NCBI GenBank assembly: GCA_015693905.1
Contig: CP065161.1
Span: 2,277,001-2,341,000 of the forward strand
DNA from: Rhodobacterales bacterium HKCCA1288
GTDB taxonomy: Bacteria; Pseudomonadota; Alphaproteobacteria; Rhodobacterales; Rhodobacteraceae
DNA: 64,000 nucleotides
Reading direction: 5' to 3'
A program made the position numbers and the translations under genes. This document shows, in pieces, positions 9,485-16,585 of the stretch. How positions within the stretch are numbered: the stretch's first letter is position 1; the number at the start of each line of letters is the position of its first letter. The notes under the pieces were generated by a model, which worked only from the letters and a program-made list of their open reading frames with translations, searched no databases and was not told the origin of the DNA.

Positions 9485-9514
9485 TAAAGCGGGGCTTGCG
9501 CGAAATGGTCAATA
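9485..9514 (-). promoter_or_regulatory. Candidate promoter of the nucleoside import operon
   Basis: On the minus strand TTGACC (9514-9509) and TTTATA (9490-9485) are 18 bp apart, which puts the start near 9477 and a leader of about 80 nt before bmpA. The -35 is close to consensus and the -10 is fair. No operator is recognised. Confidence 0.35.
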
Positions 9515-9577
9515 AGATTCGCGCAGCTATCCACCGCTTTATGGCATGTGCCTTAAATTCAGGCCTTGCCGCTTTGA

Positions 9578-10000
9578 TCAGTAGAAAAACGTCTTTGCCA
9601 AGAGGATCGCATCACCAAATGCACCGTTTTTGTAGCGGTAATAGTTTTTGCGCAGGCCCGTCTCATCAAACCCCGCAGATGCATAGAGGGCGCGCGCGGC
9701 ATGGTTGGTGCTGTCGACCTCAAGAAAGATATCTTCTACGCGCGCCTCTTGCGCATGCGCCATCAATTCCTGCAACAAAACGCGCCCAAATCCCTTACCT
9801 TGATGGCTTGGGTCAACCGCGATGGTTAGGATTTCTGCCTCAGGTGGCACGATCCGCAAAACGGCAAAGCCGTGGTCGTGATGGCAGATGGTCATGTTGC
9901 GCGCCACGAGTAGCTCTTCAAAATCTTTGCGCGTCCACGCGCCACCTCTGCTAAAGGCACGAGCGTGTAAGGCGGCCATTTGGGTGGCGGTGCGGGTCAC
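9578..10000 (-). CDS. rimI: Ribosomal-protein-alanine N-acetyltransferase (GNAT)
   Basis: A 140-residue GNAT enzyme. The acetyl-CoA loop is visible as VDPSHQGKGFGRVLLQELM, followed by IFLEVDSTNHAARALYASAGF, the usual RimI segment with the Asn and Tyr that end the fold. RimI acetylates the N-terminal Ala of ribosomal protein S18 in E. coli. It overlaps tsaB by 4 bp, the classical tsaB-rimI pairing, which supports the name over a generic GNAT. It is probably the last gene of the nfuA-tsaB-rimI unit. Confidence 0.85.
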   Translation of the reverse strand: MTRTATQMAALHARAFSRGGAWTRKDFEELLVARNMTICHHDHGFAVLRIVPPEAEILTIAVDPSHQGKGFGRVLLQELMAHAQEARVEDIFLEVDSTNHAARALYASAGFDETGLRKNYYRYKNGAFGDAILLAKTFFY

Positions 10001-10641
10001 AGCAAACGTGGCCCATAGTCGCGCGCGGGGGCTGCATCCGCCGCGCGCAAGTAAAGCGGCGCAGGGCGCGGAAACGGCATATCCGTCGCGCGTTTTGCCT
10101 CGGCAATGTGGGCGATGGCCGTGGCAATCATGACAGGTGGGGCGACATAGGTTCGCCCATAAGCATCGGCAATTTGCGGCCCCAGACTGCCTGTGACCTG
10201 CTGAGCCAGTTCACGAGCAGAGAGCGTGTTCAAGCTGACAAGCCGCGCCTCATCTGCGCGGCCCTGATCATCAAAGCTTTGCAGATAGGCCTCATCACGG
10301 CGGGCATCTTCGATCACGCTGAGCGGGCCCTTGATCCCATAACGGCGCGCCTCAAAAACAGAGACACCAATCGCAGGTCGCGCTAAGGCCAGTGCAAGAC
10401 CACGGGCGGCTGAGACGGAAATGCGAAGGCCTGTGAAATTGCCCGGCCCGATGCCGACACCAATGGCACCCAAGTCTTCGGCTGTTTTGCCTGCTTCTGC
10501 GAAAATCTCATCGACCAAAGGCATCAGGCGTTCCGCCTGACCTTTCGCCATTGGTTCAAACCGCGCAGCAAGGACTGCGCCCCCGTCTACCAAAGCGGCC
10601 GCGCAATGCGCGGCCGATGTATCTATCCCTAAGCAAAGCAA
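9997..10641 (-). CDS. tsaB: tRNA threonylcarbamoyladenosine biosynthesis protein TsaB
   Basis: A 214-residue ASKHA-fold protein that with TsaD and TsaE makes the t6A37 modification of ANN-decoding tRNAs. The start MLCLGIDTSAAHCAAALV is the family first strand; IGVGIGPGNFTGLRISVSAA is the second signature. As in other TsaB proteins, the metal-binding His pair of TsaD is absent. It lies six bases after nfuA and overlaps rimI. Confidence 0.9.
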   Translation of the reverse strand: MLCLGIDTSAAHCAAALVDGGAVLAARFEPMAKGQAERLMPLVDEIFAEAGKTAEDLGAIGVGIGPGNFTGLRISVSAARGLALALARPAIGVSVFEARRYGIKGPLSVIEDARRDEAYLQSFDDQGRADEARLVSLNTLSARELAQQVTGSLGPQIADAYGRTYVAPPVMIATAIAHIAEAKRATDMPFPRPAPLYLRAADAAPARDYGPRLL

Positions 10642-10647
10642 GGGGGA

Positions 10648-11211
10648 TTAGACCGTGACAGGGCGCACTTCCACCACTTCGGGGATGTAATGGCGCAACA
10701 GATTTTCAATACCCATTTTCAGGGTCAAGGTTGATGAGGGGCAGCCCGCGCAGGCCCCTTGCATATGCAGATACACCACCCCACGATCAAAGCCGTGAAA
10801 GGTAATGTCGCCGCCATCTTGCGCCACAGCAGGGCGCACACGGGTGTCGAGCAATTCTTTGATCTGACCCACGATCTCGGCATCCTCGCCGCTGTGGTCA
10901 GCATGGCCCCCTGCGGCGGGCCCCTCATCCCCCATCACGGGCGCGCCAGACTGAAAATGCTCCATAATCGCGCCAAGAAGGGCCGGCTTGATATGATCCC
11001 ATTCGATTGTATCGGCCTTGGTCACAGTCACGAAATCGGTGCCAAAAAATACCGCCGTCACGCCATCAACCGCGAAAATGCGCGCGGCAAGTGGCGATTT
11101 ATCCGCCGTCTCGCGCGATGGAAAATCGGCTGTGCCCATGTCCAGAACGGTTTGCCCTGGCAAAAACTTCAGCGTGGCTGGGTTCGGGGTGGATTCCGTT
11201 TGAATAAACAT
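10648..11211 (-). CDS. nfuA: NifU-like Fe-S cluster carrier (Nfu)
   Basis: A 187-residue two-domain Nfu protein. The N-terminal Nfu_N domain begins MFIQTESTPNPATLKFLPGQ, and the C-terminal NifU domain carries the cluster-binding motif CAGCPSS. It would pass 4Fe-4S clusters to target proteins. The start at 11211 is preceded by AGGAG; a longer frame reaches 11271 but runs into the promoter. The upstream DNA has a good sigma70-type promoter next to an Irr-box-like palindrome, so expression is probably iron- or heme-responsive (inference). It heads a unit with tsaB and rimI. Confidence 0.92.
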   Translation of the reverse strand: MFIQTESTPNPATLKFLPGQTVLDMGTADFPSRETADKSPLAARIFAVDGVTAVFFGTDFVTVTKADTIEWDHIKPALLGAIMEHFQSGAPVMGDEGPAAGGHADHSGEDAEIVGQIKELLDTRVRPAVAQDGGDITFHGFDRGVVYLHMQGACAGCPSSTLTLKMGIENLLRHYIPEVVEVRPVTV

Positions 11212-11242
11212 TGGGCTATCTCCTGCGCGCAAGCATGAGCCT

Positions 11243-11271
11243 GATATGATATGACACCCTCGATAAGTCAA
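11243..11271 (-). promoter_or_regulatory. Promoter of nfuA-tsaB-rimI
   Basis: On the minus strand TTGACT (11271-11266) and CATATC (11248-11243) are separated by exactly 17 bp. The predicted start is near 11236, giving a leader of about 25 nt with the AGGAG site. The -35 abuts and shares two bases with the palindrome at 11270-11294. Confidence 0.5.
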
Positions 11272-11294
11272 GTTTTAGAATAGTTCTAAAACTT
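11270..11294. promoter_or_regulatory. Perfect 25-bp palindrome, candidate Irr box (iron control element)
   Basis: Eleven-base arms AAGTTTTAGAA and TTCTAAAACTT flank a 3-nt centre TAG. The core TTTAGAA-N3-TTCTAAA equals, as I recall it, the iron control element bound by Irr in alphaproteobacteria. It sits next to the -35 of nfuA. It lies after the stop of the universal stress protein gene, so a terminator reading is possible, but there is no G+C-rich stem and no clean T-tract. Confidence 0.6.
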
Positions 11295-11299
11295 AGCAA

Positions 11300-11755
11300 T
11301 CAGGTGATCTGCTCAAGCTGTTCTTTGGTCAACTCACCTGGAACAATTGTGATCGGCGCGGGCAAACTGCCGGCCTGTTTCGTCAATTGCGTGACCAATG
11401 GGCCAGGCCCACCCTTGCCCGATCCTGCCCCAAGAACCAACACACCAATATTGGGATCATCGTGAATATGGGCGAGAATTTCTTGGACAGGTTCCCCCTC
11501 ACGGATGGCGAGACTGGGATCAATCCCCTGTCGGTCGCGCATCCATTTTGCAAACACTTCGAAATGTGCCTCGATCCGTTCCCGCGCTTCGGCGCGCATC
11601 AAATCGCCAATGCCGATCCAGTGTTGGAATTCCTCAGGTGGGATGATGGAGAGGATTTCAACCGCACCCTTGGTGTTGGCTGCCCGCATCGCGGCAAAGC
11701 GCATCGCGTTAAGACATTCACGCGTGTCGTCTAGAACCACCAGAAACTTGCGCAT
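11300..11755 (-). CDS. Universal stress protein, UspA family
   Basis: A 151-residue single-domain Usp protein. It starts MRKFLVVLDDTRECLNAMRFA and contains the ATP-binding type motif GVLVLGAGSGKGGPGPLVTQL (family form G-2x-G-9x-G-S/T). Function of individual Usp proteins is rarely known; they are cytosolic and induced in stress or stationary phase. The ATG at 11755 is chosen over one six codons upstream because GGAAAG precedes it. It ends just before the nfuA operator. Confidence 0.85.
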   Translation of the reverse strand: MRKFLVVLDDTRECLNAMRFAAMRAANTKGAVEILSIIPPEEFQHWIGIGDLMRAEARERIEAHFEVFAKWMRDRQGIDPSLAIREGEPVQEILAHIHDDPNIGVLVLGAGSGKGGPGPLVTQLTKQAGSLPAPITIVPGELTKEQLEQIT

Positions 11756-11828
11756 CTTTCCATCCCCTCTCACCGCGTCAAAGGATGCGCATTTGCACGC
11801 CCCATTTCAACAACAAACGCGTGATGCT

Positions 11829-12698
11829 TTACGAGGTCGCCTCGCTGCGTGCCCAATCCCAATAGAGATCGCGCGCTTTCAAGCTGATGGGTCCGATCTC
11901 ATAGGTGATCTCGTCAAAGGCGCTGACAGGGGTGATTTTTTGCAAGTTACCCGTCAAAAACACCTCATCGGCGCGGCGGAAATCATCAAAACTGAGCACG
12001 GTTTCAACCACCGTGATGCCATTTTCGCGCATGTTTTTGATATGGCGCGCCCGTGTTATGCCTGCCAAAAATGTGCCATTTGGAATTGGCGTATAGACCA
12101 CGCCATCGCGCACCATAAAGACGTTTGCGGTGGCGGTTTCCGCAACATTCCCCATCGCATCGGCCACAAGTGCGTTGTCAAAACCCTTGGTTTTCGCCTC
12201 AAGAAGCATCCGCGCATTGTTGGGGTATAGGCAGCCTGCTTTTGCGTTAACCACATTATCCGCCAAGACGGGGCGGCGGAAGGATGTGGTGGTCAGGCGC
12301 ACGGTTTTCTTGGGGTCGGGCATTGGGATTTCTTCAAGGCTGATCGCAAATCCTGTTGCGCCCGCCTTTGGCAATATCCCCAATTCGCCCCCATCAAGCG
12401 CCCAATACATGGGGCGAATATATACGGCGGCATCCGCGGGATAGCGCGCCAATCCTTCCCAAATGATTTCAAACATGGCCTTCGGGCTATGGCTTGGCGT
12501 GATCATCAACGCCTCGGCAGATCTGTTGACCCTTGCGCAATGCGCCATCAAGTCTGGCGCAAGCCCGTCCACATAGCGCGCGCCGTCAAACACATTCGAG
12601 CCAAGCCAAGCGCCATGATCAGCGGCGCGGATGACAGGGATATCCCCATCATGCCACGCGCCGTTGAAATAGGTTTTTATATTGCTGCCAGTTGCCAT
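11829..12698 (-). CDS. ilvE: Branched-chain amino acid aminotransferase (PLP fold type IV)
   Basis: A 289-residue class IV aminotransferase. The PLP lysine is in VVNAKAGCLYPNN; the phosphate-binding segment follows as GNVAETATANVFMV, and FLTGNLQKITPV is the typical C-terminal loop. It should interconvert Val/Leu/Ile and their 2-oxoacids with glutamate in the cytosol. A D-amino-acid or aminodeoxychorismate enzyme of the same fold is possible but less likely from the N-terminal region DHGAWLGSNVFDGARY. A strong AGGAGG precedes the ATG. The 51-aa ORF with the folded leader lies 34 bp upstream on the same strand and may be co-transcribed. Confidence 0.8.
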   Translation of the reverse strand: MATGSNIKTYFNGAWHDGDIPVIRAADHGAWLGSNVFDGARYVDGLAPDLMAHCARVNRSAEALMITPSHSPKAMFEIIWEGLARYPADAAVYIRPMYWALDGGELGILPKAGATGFAISLEEIPMPDPKKTVRLTTTSFRRPVLADNVVNAKAGCLYPNNARMLLEAKTKGFDNALVADAMGNVAETATANVFMVRDGVVYTPIPNGTFLAGITRARHIKNMRENGITVVETVLSFDDFRRADEVFLTGNLQKITPVSAFDEITYEIGPISLKARDLYWDWARSEATS

Positions 12699-12732
12699 GA
12701 GTGATCCTCCTCATGGCTACCTATAGGCTGCT

Positions 12733-12888
12733 TCAGCCCGTTGGGCCAGTCGCAAAGCCCAATTGATATTCCATCGCTGATGACGCGGGTTTTGGGCCAG
12801 CTTTCGGATCTTGAGCAGGCTTTGCCGCCTGTGGTGCTGCGCCCAATTTGGGCGACTGCGGTGTTCCATTCTTCGATATCGTAGTCAT
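12733..12888 (-). CDS. Small Pro/Ala/Lys-rich protein, 51 aa, behind a structured leader
   Basis: An ATG at 12888 is preceded at five bases by GGAGG and opens a 51-codon frame to TGA at 12733-12735. The product starts MTTISKNGTPQSPKLG, has a Lys/Pro/Ala-rich centre (AAPQAAKPAQDPKAGPKPA) and ends MEYQLGFATGPTG; it looks disordered and soluble, with no signal peptide, membrane segment or Cys. I know no family for it. A strong promoter lies about 145 bp upstream and the leader between is almost wholly folded. ilvE follows after 34 bp. It is not rich in Ile, Leu or Val, so it does not resemble a classical attenuation peptide. Confidence 0.6.
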   Translation of the reverse strand: MTTISKNGTPQSPKLGAAPQAAKPAQDPKAGPKPASSAMEYQLGFATGPTG

Positions 12889-12892
12889 GTCG

Positions 12893-13032
12893 AACCTCCG
12901 TTTCGTGTGAACCGTCGACCGAAATCAGCCAACGGAGGTTGAGGGCGCAAAAGCGCCCTGCCTTAGGATGCGTGCAAACCTTAACAACGGTATGACAAAG
13001 AAAGTGTTAAGCGCGGCACTATTCTTGCCGCG
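12893..13032 (-). ncRNA. Four-stem structured 5' leader of the 51-aa ORF
   Basis: Read on the minus strand from the predicted start near 13033, four inverted repeats follow each other. Stem 1: 13032-13026 with 13018-13012 (CGCGGCA/TGCCGCG, 7-nt loop). Stem 2: 13011-13005 with 12986-12980 (CTTAACA/TGTTAAG, 18-nt loop). Stem 3: 12958-12953 with 12948-12943 (GGGCGC/GCGCCC, 4-nt loop). Stem 4: 12940-12931 with 12902-12893 (AACCTCCGTT/AACGGAGGTT, 28-nt loop). Stem 4 covers the GGAGG ribosome-binding site of the ORF. No T-tract follows any stem, which argues for translational control or a stable RNA rather than termination. It matches no riboswitch or leader class I can name. Confidence 0.5.
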
Positions 13033-13039
13033 TTTGCAA

Positions 13040-13069
13040 AATATACGCCGCAATGCAGCAAAAAGTCAA
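13040..13069 (-). promoter_or_regulatory. Strong promoter for the structured leader
   Basis: On the minus strand TTGACT (13069-13064) and TATATT (13045-13040) are 18 bp apart. Both are near consensus, better than most promoters in this window. The -35 overlaps the stop codon of the VOC-family gene. Predicted transcription start near 13033, at the foot of stem 1. Confidence 0.6.
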
Positions 13070-13548
13070 GCCTCCGCCAAGAGCGCCTCTAGATCAAGCG
13101 GGGCGTTGACCATCTCCAATGCGCCTGATGCATCGCGGGGCCAATCAGCAGGCGCGCGGTCGCGGTAGAGTTCAATCCCATTGCCATCGGGGTCAGAAAG
13201 ATAAAGCGCCTCAGACACGCCATGATCCGCTGCCCCTTCAAGCTGCACACCTTTGGCAACCACATTCGCTAGGGCACGGCCAAGGCTTTTGCGGTCAGGA
13301 TAGAGAAAAGCCACGTGGTAAAGACCAGCCGCCCGCCGCGGTGCGGGGCCAGCCCCCGCGGATTCCCACGTGTTAAGGCCAATATGGTGGTGATACCCCC
13401 CGGCCGATAGAAATGCCGCTTGGCGGCCATAGCGTTGTTTAAGCTCTAACCCCAAGACATCGCGATAAAATGCGATAGAGCGCTCAAGATCGGTGACTTT
13501 CAGATGGACATGGCCAATGGCCAAGCTGTCAGGTGCAGTATATGTCAT
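13066..13548 (-). CDS. VOC-family (glyoxalase/extradiol dioxygenase-like) protein
   Basis: A 160-residue protein of the vicinal oxygen chelate superfamily. The N-terminal module has GHVHLKVTDLERSIAFYRDVLGL with the metal His, and the C-terminal part has YHVAFLYPDRKSLGRAL and SDPDGNGIELYRD with the metal Glu. The motif HHHIGLNTW and the segment order resemble CatE-type catechol 2,3-dioxygenases, which often are longer and two-moduled; the substrate is not predictable. The ATG at 13548 follows AAGGAGAA; a longer frame to 13632 has no such site. Monocistronic in appearance. Confidence 0.8.
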   Translation of the reverse strand: MTYTAPDSLAIGHVHLKVTDLERSIAFYRDVLGLELKQRYGRQAAFLSAGGYHHHIGLNTWESAGAGPAPRRAAGLYHVAFLYPDRKSLGRALANVVAKGVQLEGAADHGVSEALYLSDPDGNGIELYRDRAPADWPRDASGALEMVNAPLDLEALLAEA

Positions 13549-13641
13549 GATGTTCTCCTTTGCAGGCAATCTGCCCCCAAAGCACGCGCACATAAACTGA
13601 CCATTTCGCAGGGGTTCTGTGCAAAAATGCACTAACGGCGT

Positions 13642-14664
13642 CTAGCTGCGCACCATCCCGACAATGTCATAGGCCTGCGCCAAAATCGGCGCTGCAATTT
13701 CGCGCGCACGTTCTGCACCGCGACCGAGAATGCGATCAATTTCGGCCTGATCCTGCATCAGGCGCGCCATTTCTGCCGAGATTGGGGCAAGTTTTTCCAC
13801 AGCCAAATCAGACAGCGCCATTTTGAAATGACCAAAGAGCGCGCCTTGATGCTGATCCAAAACGGCCTGCGGATCAATTTCTGCCAAAGCGGCATAGATA
13901 TTGACCAGATTGCGGGCCTCGGGCCGCGCCGCCAGTTCGGCCAATACATCCGGCAGCGGATCAGGGTCCGTCTTCGCCTTGCGGATTTTCTTGGAAATCG
14001 CATCCGCATCATCGGTCATATTGATCCGACTTGCATCTGCGGGGTCGGATTTCGACATCTTCTTAGTGCCGTCTTTTAGGCTCATAACCCGTGTTGCCGC
14101 CCCTTCAATCACGGGCTCAGCGATCGGGAAGAAGTCGACCCCAAAATCATGGTTGAACTTGGCCGCAATATCGCGGGTCAGTTCCAAATGTTGTTTTTGA
14201 TCTTCGCCGACTGGCACATGGGTGGCGTGATAGACCAAAATATCGGCGGCCATCAGCGCGGGATATGCGAATAACCCAAGCGAGGCGTTTTCGGCGTTTT
14301 TGCCCGCTTTGTCCTTCCATTGGGTCATGCGGCCCATCCATCCCATGCGAGCCACGCAATTAAACAACCACCCAAGCTGCGCATGTTCAGGCACTTGGCT
14401 TTGATTGAAGAGGATGGATTTTTCTGGATCAATCCCTGCGGCAATGAAGCCCGCACAAAGCTCGCGGGTGTTTTTCGTAAGGTCACTTGGGTTCTGCCAA
14501 ACGGTAATCGCGTGCATGTCCACCATGCAATAGATGGTCTGAAATCCGCCTGCCTCTTGCATATCTACAAAACGCTTCATCGCGCCCAAGTAATTCCCAA
14601 GGGTCAGCCCGCCCGAAGGTTGGATGCCGGAAAAGACGCGTGGTGTGAATTTTGTCTCAGCCAT
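13642..14664 (-). CDS. trpS: Tryptophanyl-tRNA synthetase
   Basis: A 340-residue class I aminoacyl-tRNA synthetase charging tRNA-Trp. The HIGH-like motif is [12 protein letters not shown] near the N-terminus and the KMSKS loop is intact in [11 protein letters not shown]. Length and order match bacterial TrpRS. The ATG at 14664 ([13 protein letters not shown]) fits the family; the longer frame reaches into the divergent rhomboid-like gene. In some relatives trpS follows murJ, but here it is separate. Confidence 0.95.
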   Translation of the reverse strand: MAETKFTPRVFSGIQPSGGLTLGNYLGAMKRFVDMQEAGGFQTIYCMVDMHAITVWQNPSDLTKNTRELCAGFIAAGIDPEKSILFNQSQVPEHAQLGWLFNCVARMGWMGRMTQWKDKAGKNAENASLGLFAYPALMAADILVYHATHVPVGEDQKQHLELTRDIAAKFNHDFGVDFFPIAEPVIEGAATRVMSLKDGTKKMSKSDPADASRINMTDDADAISKKIRKAKTDPDPLPDVLAELAARPEARNLVNIYAALAEIDPQAVLDQHQGALFGHFKMALSDLAVEKLAPISAEMARLMQDQAEIDRILGRGAERAREIAAPILAQAYDIVGMVRS

Positions 14665-14780
14665 TGGTGACCTATTGCGGTTGTGATTGGATGCCAGAAG
14701 AAAATCATTCCACAATACTGGCATTTGCCTTGCGCATCGCTTACCCACGAGGCGCAACAAGGTCAACCGAAGGTGCAGCC

Positions 14781-15464
14781 ATGGATCAAGAGAATAATAG
14801 CCTGTTCAACGACCTTCACCCAGTCGTTCTTGGTTTGGCTGTGGTGATCTTCGGCCTTGAGGTGATGTTTCAGCTGGCCACTGCTGGGCTTTTGGGCGGG
14901 TCAGGCGGGATTGGGTGGCGCATGGCCGCGGTGCGGGATTATGGCGTGTTCCACGAAATTGCCGCTTGGATGTTTGCCAATAACAGCTATCCCGCACATG
15001 ATCTGATGCGTCTTGTGACCTATCCGCTGATCCATGGCGGTTTTATTCATGCCGTGTTCGTGAGCGTGTTCATATTGGCCATTGGCAAAATGGTGTCACA
15101 GGTTTTCTCAGGGCTGTCGATCTTGGTTCTGTTCTTTGCGGGTTCCATCATCGGGGCTTTGGCCTTTGTGGGCTTGTTAAACAGCACCTACCCCCTGATC
15201 GGCGGGTATCCGGGTGTCTATGCTCTGATCGGTGCCTTCACCTTCATCCTCTGGGCCAATATGGGTCGGACAGGCGACAATCCGATGCGTGCTTTTTCCC
15301 TGATTGCAATGCTTTTGGGCATTCAAATCTTATTCGCTTTTTTGCAAGGCGATTGGGGCAGCGTGGTCTCTGATCTTTCAGGATTTGTGACAGGATTTGC
15401 TCTGTCTTTTGTATTGATCCCAGGGGGGTTGGCCTTGCTTTTGCAACGCCTTCGCAAACGCTAA
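14781..15464 (+). CDS. Rhomboid-fold membrane protein lacking catalytic residues
   Basis: A 227-residue protein with about six membrane segments and rhomboid landmarks: [17 protein letters not shown] (loop 1 and TM2), [12 protein letters not shown] (TM4) and [11 protein letters not shown] (TM6). Aligned by these landmarks, the catalytic Ser of GASG is Pro144, the catalytic His of TM6 is Asp198 and the oxyanion Asn of TM2 is Val94. It is therefore predicted to be a pseudoprotease, perhaps a membrane-protein chaperone or quality-control factor, as known for eukaryotic iRhoms and derlins. The ATG at 14781 with AAGGTG before it is preferred to a longer frame from 14652 that would overlap trpS. 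Confidence 0.75.
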   Translation: MDQENNSLFNDLHPVVLGLAVVIFGLEVMFQLATAGLLGGSGGIGWRMAAVRDYGVFHEIAAWMFANNSYPAHDLMRLVTYPLIHGGFIHAVFVSVFILAIGKMVSQVFSGLSILVLFFAGSIIGALAFVGLLNSTYPLIGGYPGVYALIGAFTFILWANMGRTGDNPMRAFSLIAMLLGIQILFAFLQGDWGSVVSDLSGFVTGFALSFVLIPGGLALLLQRLRKR

Positions 15465-15587
15465 TCTAGCGGGCGGCAGCCACGATTATTGGCTGAATAG
15501 GGGATGTTGTTACCACCGCTTGTGGCGTGTTTGTGGTCATGGCCAAGATGGCCAAGCCAAAAATCACCGCAAGCGGCGCGTGAAGGA

Positions 15588-16469
15588 TCAACCCGCGAGA
15601 AATGCTGTCACCTCATGCGATTGCGCCTCAAGGGATTTGCGCATCTTGGCAAATGCGGCAGCCTCAAGTTGGCGCACACGTTCCTTGGACAGGCCCAGTT
15701 CTTCGCCCAAGGATTCCAATGTGCGCGGTTCATCCCGCAATTTGCGTTCGCGCACAATGAACCGCTCGCGCTCGTTTAATGATGACAAGGCATTCAACAA
15801 CCATTCGCGCAGTTGCGCGCGGTCGCGGGCGTGCTCAACCAAATCGGCAGCCTGTTCGCTGTCATCCTCAAGCGTGTCGATCCATTCGCGCCCCTCATCC
15901 TCAACAGATTGCGTGGCGTTCAAAGAATAATCAGACCCTGCAAGGCGACCTTCCATCATCTCAACATCATGCAGCGGCACGCCGACCTCTGTGGCGATCA
16001 TCTGCAACAATTGATGCTTGTCGAGGTTTTGGCCTGCGGCCATTGCCTCGCGTTCGATGCGCGTCTGCACGCGGCGCATATTGAAGAAAAGTGATTTTTG
16101 GCTGGAGGTAGACCCCGTGCGCACCATCGACCAATTGCGCATCACGTAATCTTGGATAGATGCCTTGATCCACCACACGGCATAGGTTGAAAACCGCACG
16201 CCACGATCAGGGTCAAATTTATCTGCCGCCTTCATCAAGCCCAGACCCGCCTCTTGGATCAGGTCATTCATCGGCGCGCCGTAGCGCTTGAATTTCGCGG
16301 CCATGGAAATCGCAAGGCGCATATAGGCCGTCACCAGACGGTGCAAGGCTTCCTCATCTCGATGATCGCGCCAAGCATAGGCCAGCCGCAATTCCGTCTC
16401 TGCGTCTAACAGTTCCGCTTTCATCGCACGGCGCGAAAGCGCTTTTTCTCCACCCATGTCCAAAGCCAT
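15588..16469 (-). CDS. rpoH2: Heat-shock/oxidative-stress sigma factor, RpoHII type
   Basis: A 293-residue group 3 sigma factor. Region 2 includes RLVTAYMRLAISMAAKF and FDPDRGVRFSTYAVWWIKAS; the RpoH box is QKSLFFNMRR at the region 2/3 border; region 4 ends SLGEELGLSKERVRQLEAAA. The sequence differs from RpoHI of Rhodobacter in the GSTSSQKSLFFN segment and in the C-terminal half, and fits RpoHII, which in Rhodobacter answers singlet oxygen and is itself driven by RpoE. The TGATCC-N18-TAAC promoter upstream supports this. Divergent from cobU. Confidence 0.85.
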   Translation of the reverse strand: MALDMGGEKALSRRAMKAELLDAETELRLAYAWRDHRDEEALHRLVTAYMRLAISMAAKFKRYGAPMNDLIQEAGLGLMKAADKFDPDRGVRFSTYAVWWIKASIQDYVMRNWSMVRTGSTSSQKSLFFNMRRVQTRIEREAMAAGQNLDKHQLLQMIATEVGVPLHDVEMMEGRLAGSDYSLNATQSVEDEGREWIDTLEDDSEQAADLVEHARDRAQLREWLLNALSSLNERERFIVRERKLRDEPRTLESLGEELGLSKERVRQLEAAAFAKMRKSLEAQSHEVTAFLAG

Positions 16470-16535
16470 AACGCACCCCCTGTTGGCGTATCATTTTTGG
16501 CAGTGTCTTGTTCCGCATCTTGTGCGGTTCTATTG

Positions 16536-16565
16536 GTGTTACGCGGCAGCATGATGAATGGATCA
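16536..16565 (-). promoter_or_regulatory. Candidate ECF (RpoE-type) promoter of rpoHII
   Basis: On the minus strand TGATCC (16565-16560) is followed after exactly 18 bp by TAACAC (16541-16536). TGATCC with an 18-bp spacer to a TA-rich -10 is the form I recall for RpoE of Rhodobacter sphaeroides. The leader of about 60 nt has a small hairpin CCGCA/TGCGG at 16512-16526. Confidence 0.5.
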
Positions 16566-16585
16566 CTTTTGGTGAGGAATTTCTT

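Noticed and set aside
11270-11294. Terminator reading of the palindrome after the usp gene
   Set aside because: Stem is A+T-rich with a 3-nt loop and no clean T-tract, while the core equals the Irr box and sits at the nfuA -35.
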